From Calditrichota bacterium (GTDB lineage: Bacteria; Calditrichota; Calditrichia; Calditrichales; Calditrichaceae), in assembly GCA_024278715.1 (NCBI GenBank), contig JAJRSN010000295.1, forward strand, positions 1-6,846: DNA of 6,846 nt. Direction: 5' to 3'. Made by a program: the position numbers and the translations under genes. How positions within the stretch are numbered: position 1 is the stretch's first letter; every line of letters begins with the position of its first letter. Shown here piece by piece: positions 1 through 6,300 of the stretch. The notes below the pieces were generated by a model, which had not been told where the DNA came from, made no database searches, and saw nothing but the letters and a program-made list of their open reading frames with translations.

Positions 1-423
1 ATGTACGCAATTACTTCGTTAAAAGATCAGCCAGGAGCTGCTGCAGAGGTTTTAAATCTTTTTGCCAGAGAAAAAATTAATCTTGAATATATAACAGAAG
101 GCGGTTGTCAGCATGATTATGCGACATTAACTTTTTGCGTGAATTCCGAAATTGCCGCGCGGGTGGACGAGATTATTCACGCAAATATCGAAAAACACGC
201 CCAAACCATTCGGAAAAGAGAATATGTTTGTATCTTAGGAGTATATGGACCTCATTTCCGTGAAAAGCCGGCAATTGCCGCGATGTTTTGTTCTGCGCTG
301 GGTAAAGAAGGCATTAATATTCTGGGCTTGTCGAGCAGCATTTCCACTATTTCGGCAATCATCGACATTCGGGAACACGACAGAGCAAGGAATGCGTTGT
401 TGAAAGTGTTCAAATTACCCTGA
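1..423 (+). CDS. Tandem ACT-domain protein, aspartokinase-type C-terminal regulatory region (5' end at window edge)
   Basis: The 140 visible residues form two ACT domains. The first (about residues 1-70) has the 'DQPGAA' turn and the helix 'EVLNLFAREKINLEYI'. The second (about 75-138) has 'KPAIAAMFCSALGKEGINI', a strand ending 'ISAIID', and a final helix ending 'VFKLP'. This order and ending match my recollection of the C-terminus of aspartate kinase, the first enzyme of lysine/threonine/methionine synthesis, where the tandem ACT pair binds the feedback amino acid. The catalytic amino-acid-kinase domain is not in the window. The frame is open at base 1 and no ribosome binding site is visible. 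Either the ATG at base 1 is an internal methionine of a longer lysC-like gene, or it is the start of a stand-alone ACT protein or a separately translated regulatory subunit. The Met sits right at the first beta strand, which allows both readings. The stop is TGA at 421-423. The gene converges on the kinase gene. The ACT assignment is firm; the full-length identity is not. Confidence 0.8.
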   Translation: MYAITSLKDQPGAAAEVLNLFAREKINLEYITEGGCQHDYATLTFCVNSEIAARVDEIIHANIEKHAQTIRKREYVCILGVYGPHFREKPAIAAMFCSALGKEGINILGLSSSISTISAIIDIREHDRARNALLKVFKLP

Positions 424-512
424 TTCAAACGAATTATTTTTGGGAACGGGGCGTCAGGTGAAATTAACGCCGAGTTCAGGAACTGACCCGGGCGGCGCCA
501 ATTATCTCATCG
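424..512. other. Convergent intergenic gap, no clear terminator
   Basis: This 89-bp gap lies between the stop codons of the plus-strand ACT gene and the minus-strand kinase gene. It should hold the 3' ends of both transcripts. I see only weak pairing: GGCGT (450-454) with ACGCC (467-471) across a 12-nt loop, and GTCAG (453-457) with CTGAC (483-487). The two overlap and could be alternatives. Neither is followed by a T tract on either strand, so no canonical intrinsic terminator can be called. The right half (487-499) is GC-rich with CCCGGG and GGCGCC palindromes. No small gene is evident. Confidence 0.6.
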
Positions 513-3299
513 CTATTGATTGTCCAGAACCTTCCGCACCTTTTTAGCCATTTGTTGAATTGTGTACGGCTTGTGCAAAAAATGGTAGCCTCTGTTCCAT
601 AATCCCGTTTTCATTAGCTGACTGTCCGTATAGCCCGAGGTTAGCAACACTTTTATGTTTGGATTTATCTTTTTGATTTCTTCAGCCAATTGATCGCCGC
701 CCATTATGGGCATGACCATATCCGAAAAAATAAGATCGATTTTGTCAACGAGATTTTGTTCGTTTATGATTTCCAGCGCCCGGGCTCCGTTTTCGGCTTC
801 ATAAACTTTGTATCCCAGATTGGTTAAAAATGTACAGGCTAACTCGCGAACATCCAGATCGTCTTCCACGACCATGATAATCTCTTCCGCCTTGGTCGTT
901 ACTTCGCTGGTGTCGTCTTTTTTCGATTCGTCTTCTTTTTCTTCGCTTACGGGCCAATAAATGTGGAAAGTAGCGCCCTGACCCGGTTCGCTTTCAAGGT
1001 AGATGCTGCCTTCGTTTTGTTTGATGATGCCGTAAACCGTGGAAAGCCCCAGACCCGTGCCTTTGCCCTCTTCTTTAGTTGTAAAAAAGGGTTCGAAGAT
1101 TTTTGTCTGGATGTGATCGGGGATGCCGATTCCGTTGTCGGAAATGCTGATGCGAATGAATTCTCCGACCCGGCTGCCGGGATGGCGGGCGACAAAGTCC
1201 TCATCAAGCGTTACTTGTTGTGTTTGAACCTTTATGAATTTTTTCAGGTTAATGTCTTTTACCTGATTGAGAGCGTCCCGCGAATTGATAATCAGATTAA
1301 CAAGCACCTGTTCAATTTGACCGGGATCGGCTTTAATGGGATCGATATTGTCGGTCAATTCGGTGTGCAGTTCAATGTCCTCGCTGATGAGCTGCCGCAG
1401 CATTTTTCGCAGATCGCTAATGATTTGATTGATGTTGACAATTCTCGGTTCGATAATTTGCTTGCGGCTGAACGCCAGTAATTGACGTATTAAATTTTCC
1501 GCACGCCGACCCGCCCGCAGAATGTGACTTACGTAAATTTGCTGGGGATGTTCTTCGGGCAATCCGCGGCGGATCATTTCCGCGTATCCGTTCACTGCGG
1601 TTAAAATGTTATTGAAATCATGGGCGATGCTTCCCGTCAAAAGACCGATCGATTCCATCTTTTGAGCCTGGAAGAGCTGCTGTTCCAACTGTTTTTTCTC
1701 CGTAATATCCCGCATGATGCCTTCGTAAGCTACTATTTTGCCCTGTTCATTGGTTACTGCGTTCGCGGTAATAAGCACGGTTAGCTTTTTACCCTCGCGA
1801 TTTTTTAATAATAATTCGAAATCTTTTACAAAGCCTTTTTCGTTGATGATTTCTTTGAAATTTCTCCGGGTATCGGATTCCCAGTACAAATCTTTTACAT
1901 TGAGTTTTAAAACTTCTTGCAGTGAATTATAGCCTAACAACTTCACGCCCGCAGGATTCATATCGAGTATTTGACCTTCGGGAGTGGTTACGTAAAGTAC
2001 GTCGGCGGAGCGTTCGAACAAGAGTTTTAGTCTGCCTTCGGAACGGCGCAGATGCTCTTTGTATCGTTTGCGTTCGAGAGTGTTTAAAAAGATTAATCCG
2101 GCTGAGAGCAAAGTGTGTTCGGTAAAAGCGGGCCAGGTTTCCCTTTTGTCAAGGTAATCGAGTCCGATAAAACCTACAACAGCGTCGTTTAATGTAAGAG
2201 GCACAATAAAAAGCGATTTGACTTCTTCCACCTTCCAGATGGATTTTAAGGTGCTTGCTTCGATCGGCAACTGTTCAATATCGCTAATTGCCAGATGCGT
2301 GGCGCGTTTCAAAGATTTTATAAACCAACTGAAATCCTCATTGTTTACTTTTTCGTGACGGGCTATCTTTTCTTTTATCCCTTCTCCGGAATATTCATGA
2401 GATTTATTGAGAATGGTGCCTTTCTTGGCAAAAAAGTACAGGTACGCCCGATCGGCTTCAAAATAATCGCACAGCGTTCTCAAACCTTTGTTGATCATTT
2501 CGTCGGTTTCGTCAACAGGCGCCTGGATAAAGCGTATTGCTAAATTTGTCAGCGACTGCTCCAATTGAAGCAGATTCTTTAGATCAACGAGCTTTTCCTG
2601 CAAATTTGTAATCGAACTTTGCTGCTGAAGCGATTGATTCTTCAGCTCTTTAAATTCGCTTTGCAGATTTTGGAGTTCTTTCGATTCTGTGGCAAGCTTT
2701 TTGAGCCGCTGATTCCGATTGATTAGCAGCTCATACAATCGTTTGGAATTAATCTGATACAGAATGCCGAAAATATTGATAAATACGGGCAAAGACAATA
2801 ATACTAAAGGAATCTTATTAGCTTTAACAGGATTCATAAATAGATAGACGAAATAAGCGGTTGTTGCCAGAAGCCCGCCTGTAACGGCGTATCCCGCTTT
2901 GGGCAGCAAAAATAAATAACCGCTCAGTAAAAGCAGACTTATACCCGCGGAAAGGATAAAGCCGGGGGCGGCGCCTGACTGAAAGTCCAGGTAGATAAAG
3001 CACGCGGCTGTGCTTAACAAAAATATCAGCAGAACGCTGTCCGAAATCTTGTTTAATGCCGTTAAACGCAATGAGACGGCGGAAAACATCCCGAACAAAA
3101 ACGGCAGCCAGTAAAAAGGAGATGAAATTAAAAGCGACCGGTCTTTGAGATAATCGGAAAAAATAAAACCAAAGCCCAGATAAATTACTATTAAGAATCC
3201 GATTCCTAACCATTGATTTTTCACAAACAACGTTTGCGAAAACGGATCCTCCGAATTTTGCTGAGAGGTAAGTTCTGACCGATTTTCTTTTCTCATCAT
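513..3299 (-). CDS. Membrane-bound hybrid sensor histidine kinase (6TM-coiled coil-GAF-PAS-HisKA-HATPase-REC)
   Basis: Complete 928-residue two-component sensor. Six hydrophobic segments (about residues 30-50, 57-80, 87-103, 109-133, 135-155, 161-182) form an inner-membrane domain I cannot assign to a named family. A Leu/Gln-rich coiled coil (about 189-255) leads into a GAF domain (about 248-410, with 'ADRAYLYFF') and a PAS domain (about 420-535, ending 'GIMRDITEKK'). The kinase core has an H-box 'SIAHDFNNIL' with phospho-acceptor H560, N-box N668/N672, G1 'DNGIGIP' (721-727), F-box 'FEPFFTTK' and G2 'GKGTGLGL'. The 'HDFNN' H-box resembles the HPK4 class. After an acidic linker (786-803) comes a receiver (about 806-926) with acidic pocket E812/D813/D814, phospho-acceptor D860, T887 and K910. 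All key residues are present, so it should be active. It has no output domain and no Hpt domain. The start is constrained: an in-frame TAA lies at 3332-3330 and the only start codons after it are adjacent ATGs at 3299 and 3296. It lies 38 bp downstream of the secreted-protein gene and is probably co-transcribed with it. The ligand is unknown. Confidence 0.95.
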   Translation of the reverse strand: MMRKENRSELTSQQNSEDPFSQTLFVKNQWLGIGFLIVIYLGFGFIFSDYLKDRSLLISSPFYWLPFLFGMFSAVSLRLTALNKISDSVLLIFLLSTAACFIYLDFQSGAAPGFILSAGISLLLLSGYLFLLPKAGYAVTGGLLATTAYFVYLFMNPVKANKIPLVLLSLPVFINIFGILYQINSKRLYELLINRNQRLKKLATESKELQNLQSEFKELKNQSLQQQSSITNLQEKLVDLKNLLQLEQSLTNLAIRFIQAPVDETDEMINKGLRTLCDYFEADRAYLYFFAKKGTILNKSHEYSGEGIKEKIARHEKVNNEDFSWFIKSLKRATHLAISDIEQLPIEASTLKSIWKVEEVKSLFIVPLTLNDAVVGFIGLDYLDKRETWPAFTEHTLLSAGLIFLNTLERKRYKEHLRRSEGRLKLLFERSADVLYVTTPEGQILDMNPAGVKLLGYNSLQEVLKLNVKDLYWESDTRRNFKEIINEKGFVKDFELLLKNREGKKLTVLITANAVTNEQGKIVAYEGIMRDITEKKQLEQQLFQAQKMESIGLLTGSIAHDFNNILTAVNGYAEMIRRGLPEEHPQQIYVSHILRAGRRAENLIRQLLAFSRKQIIEPRIVNINQIISDLRKMLRQLISEDIELHTELTDNIDPIKADPGQIEQVLVNLIINSRDALNQVKDINLKKFIKVQTQQVTLDEDFVARHPGSRVGEFIRISISDNGIGIPDHIQTKIFEPFFTTKEEGKGTGLGLSTVYGIIKQNEGSIYLESEPGQGATFHIYWPVSEEKEDESKKDDTSEVTTKAEEIIMVVEDDLDVRELACTFLTNLGYKVYEAENGARALEIINEQNLVDKIDLIFSDMVMPIMGGDQLAEEIKKINPNIKVLLTSGYTDSQLMKTGLWNRGYHFLHKPYTIQQMAKKVRKVLDNQ

Positions 3300-3307
3300 T
3301 TTTTCTG

Positions 3308-3317
3308 TCCACTTTCC
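3308..3317 (-). promoter_or_regulatory. Candidate ribosome binding site of the kinase gene
   Basis: On the minus strand, GGAAAG (3317-3312) lies 12 nt and GGA (3310-3308) lies 8 nt before the ATG at 3299. Both are partial Shine-Dalgarno matches in an otherwise A-rich leader. The 8-nt spacing of the proximal GGA favours the first of the two adjacent ATGs. The match is weak, so this is only supportive evidence for the start. Confidence 0.4.
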
Positions 3318-3321
3318 GTGT

Positions 3322-3349
3322 AATATATTTTAATTTCCTATTTTTGCAA
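3322..3349 (-). promoter_or_regulatory. Possible sigma70-type promoter for the kinase gene
   Basis: On the minus strand, TTGCAA (3349-3344, four of six matches to TTGACA) is followed after 16 bp by TATATT (3327-3322, five of six matches to TATAAT). The -35-like box overlaps the last codons of the upstream gene. Transcription would begin about 15 nt before the kinase start codon, just at the Shine-Dalgarno-like bases. The region is AT-rich, so such a match could arise by chance, and the bacterial group suggested here may use different promoter sequences. Read-through from the upstream gene is equally plausible. Confidence 0.2.
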
Positions 3350-6300
3350 GATTATTTTTTTACTTCCGGTAAATTTTTTGCCTTGCAAGAGGATAAAGTA
3401 AAGTCCGCTGGAAACCGGCATGCCGTGCAGATTGGTTCCGTCCCATTTAAGTCGGTAGTAACCGGCTTCGTAATATTTTTGATCGGTCAGGGTTTTAATT
3501 TTTCTCCCGTTAATGTCATAAATCAATACCGTAAGCCGATCCGCCTGCGGAAGATCGAAGCGGATAGTGGTTGAACCGTTAAACGGGTTCGGATAATTTT
3601 GACGCAGCTTGAATTTTCGGGGGACGGGTTGAAATTCGGATAATTTCTGTTCCAGAAACGAAGCGGTTCCGACAATCAGGCGCAGTTTTTGACCGGCTTT
3701 GCCTAAACGAATAGGCGTTTCCGTAAAGCTGACTCCGCTCGCGGGCGAAACAACGCGCCATTCCCAATTCGCCGGCAGAGAATCGGGCTTTAGCTCGATT
3801 AAAACGGGTTTGTTTTTGTTGGATACAACCGCAAAATCAAACTGATAACCTGTTTTACCTTCCGGACGGAAGTCGCTGCTAAACAAGCCTTTCATATCAG
3901 GATGAGCGGAATGATCAAAATAGAGTGAAACATAATCGCCGATTACCGGAGGTTCGGGAATTTCCAGAGCGTCAATGCCTTCGCGGGCGCCGGGGCTTAC
4001 TCCGGCAAAATTGATGGCGTCGTACACATTACCGCAGGTTGCAATAATTTGGAAGCGCCAGCCTTTTTGCGTTTCTGAGGTCTTTTTGGAGAGCGGAGGA
4101 GTGAATTCAACAGCCGGGACTTTTAGTGTTATAGCCTTGTCCGATTTAACCGCATACCCCCTGTACGGCTCCAGATTATCCGAAAGCTCCCAGCCCGAGC
4201 CGTTGTAATAATAAAGCGGAAGATTGGTTTGATCGCCTTTATCGACTTCCTGCCACGAAACCGTAAAAGCAAAAGGATCGCCAATCATATTCCAGCCCGA
4301 AGCTAAGGCGATTTCATATTCTTCCGTGCTGGGCACCGATTTGACGTTATTAACGTCAAGCGAAAGCGAATCGCGGGTAATCAGGTAAAGCGCCTTTCCG
4401 GGCGGCAATTTGGCTTTTAAATCTTTGAGTTCGGTAAAACGTTTCTGCGATGCGTCCCAGTCAAAAAAGCGATAGACCGAAGCGTCGTATTTTCCGAGAT
4501 CGTCCTTAAATAAATCGCCGAGCGTCTGGTCGGAACTTATGAAGGGCAGAGAAATCATCTGGTACTTTTGCTTTAATGTATAAACGGGAAAATTGGCGGA
4601 GGGCAAAATTACGCTAAGATACAGCGGGTTTTGTTCCCCGTCCGCGGGATATTCGGTAATTCTGCCGCCGTGGCGGATTTTAAAATACAATTCCAAGCCG
4701 CGCTCGTTAAGATATTGAGGGTTAAAAGTAACCGCCCATTGATTATCGGGTTTTTCTTCCATGGGAAGGGTTTGAAATTGACTCTTTCCTCCGTTGCGGA
4801 ACAATAAATCGACTTGACGAATGTTTGTGGAATCGTCGTTGACCCGAATCTTGAGAGAAAGGGAGCTGTTAAGGACCGCGTTTAATGTATCTAAATTAAC
4901 TTTAACCTGAGCCGGAGTGGCGTCGATTTTGCCCTTGCCCGACAATTTGATTTTAAACGGGTTCTGTCCGGGATCGGTGCAATACACATCTAAAGAAGTT
5001 GTCCTTAAACCCGCGGCGGACGGAGAAAAGCGCAGGGAAAGCGTTTTTAGCGTGTCATCGACTTCGATTATTTCATTGACGCCACCGCCGATAATTGAAA
5101 AGTCTTGTTTGTCGCCTCCGGTGACTGTCATGCTGTCGATGAGCAGGGCAGAATTTCCGGCGTTGACGATCAAAAGGGGAATATCCCGCGCTTCATCGAC
5201 AAAAACCGAACCGAAATCCGCGGAATCCCGCAAATTGCTGACCAACAACGGAGACGATAATGAATAGAGAGCGACACCGCGTAAATTTACGTTGACTGTT
5301 TTTTCCTGAATGTCCTGAGAGAAAATTTTCAATGTCGCTTGATGGATGCCCGTTTTATGGGGATTGTAAGTAACCGTGAGCGTAAAATTGGTATCCTGCG
5401 GGGTTAAGGTTAACGGGAACCCGGAGGGCGAAAATGAAAACTGCTCACGATCTTTACCCTCTATTTTGACGCTGTCCAGAATAATGGTAACCCGACTGTG
5501 GTTTTCGATAGAAATATCTTTACTGATTTGGGTGTGTTGAATCTGTTTTCCGAAATCAATCGCCTGGTTCGCGCTGATATGGGCGGAATCGGCTGCCGCC
5601 GCCAGATGCACATAAGTCGGTTGATTGTAGGGATTATTCCAGACGATTTTAAGCTCCGCCTTAAATTCTCCGGTAATTTTGGGGGTAAAATATATCTGTA
5701 AGGGTAAAGAATCTTCTCCGGTATTAATTGTTGCCGGAAGGTCCGGGGTATCGACGCTGAAAACAGAGGAGCCTTCGTTTATTATGTAAAGGGAATCTAT
5801 CGAAACGTCGCCGTTTCCGGTATTTTTCAGCCAAAGGGTCTGCTTTGTCTGCCGGAATACGGAAGTAACTCCATAGTTCAGAGTGTCCGCCGAAACTTCG
5901 AGCTTGGGTTCAACGGCTTCCGCTTCGATCTGCAGAATTCTGGGATTTTGAAATGGATCGTTGGAGAAAAACTTCAACGTAGCCGACTGCGCGCCGACTT
6001 TCTGCGGAACAAAACGAATCTGAAATTTTATCGTATCGACGGCGGGACGGATAATGAGCGGAAAATTGAAATTGGGAACATGGAAATCGGTTTTCTCCGC
6101 ATCGGGAAATTGAATGGAATTGATGGACAAGGGGTAATCGCCGCGATTAAAGATTTTGACGATTTGACTTTTTTCCTGAAAAATAACCGTGGAATCGAAT
6201 TTTATTAACGAAGGCAGGATAACCATTTCCGAAGCCTTCACTTGCGCGGTAACGGCTATCTGCAAAGAATCGAACCGCGGATCGTTGCTGACCACGTTTA

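Noticed and set aside
473..484. Inverted repeat AGTTC-AG-GAACT as a terminator or operator
   Set aside because: The two-base loop is too short for a stable hairpin, no T tract follows, and a five-base half-site is expected by chance.
963..1481. A 172-residue open frame on the plus strand
   Set aside because: It lies opposite the HATPase/HisKA coding region of the kinase, whose conserved motifs prove the minus-strand frame. Its translation has no recognisable domain and no convincing ribosome binding site.
2824..3312. A 162-residue minus-strand frame starting at GTG just before the kinase ATG
   Set aside because: It is out of frame with the kinase and overlaps its membrane region. It is rich in Arg/Phe, as expected from a shifted reading of hydrophobic codons, and has no domain.
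3355..3361. A seven-base A run (minus strand) near the 3' end of the large gene, a possible slippage site
   Set aside because: It encodes the normal 'KKII' of the sorting domain's basic-hydrophobic end. Slippage would only scramble the last few residues, and no stimulatory structure is visible.
3344..3389. Repeated TTGCAAG / CTTGCAAG words (3344-3350 and 3382-3389)
   Set aside because: Both come from Leu-Gln codons (TTG CAA) in the sorting domain and are too short to mean a regulatory site.
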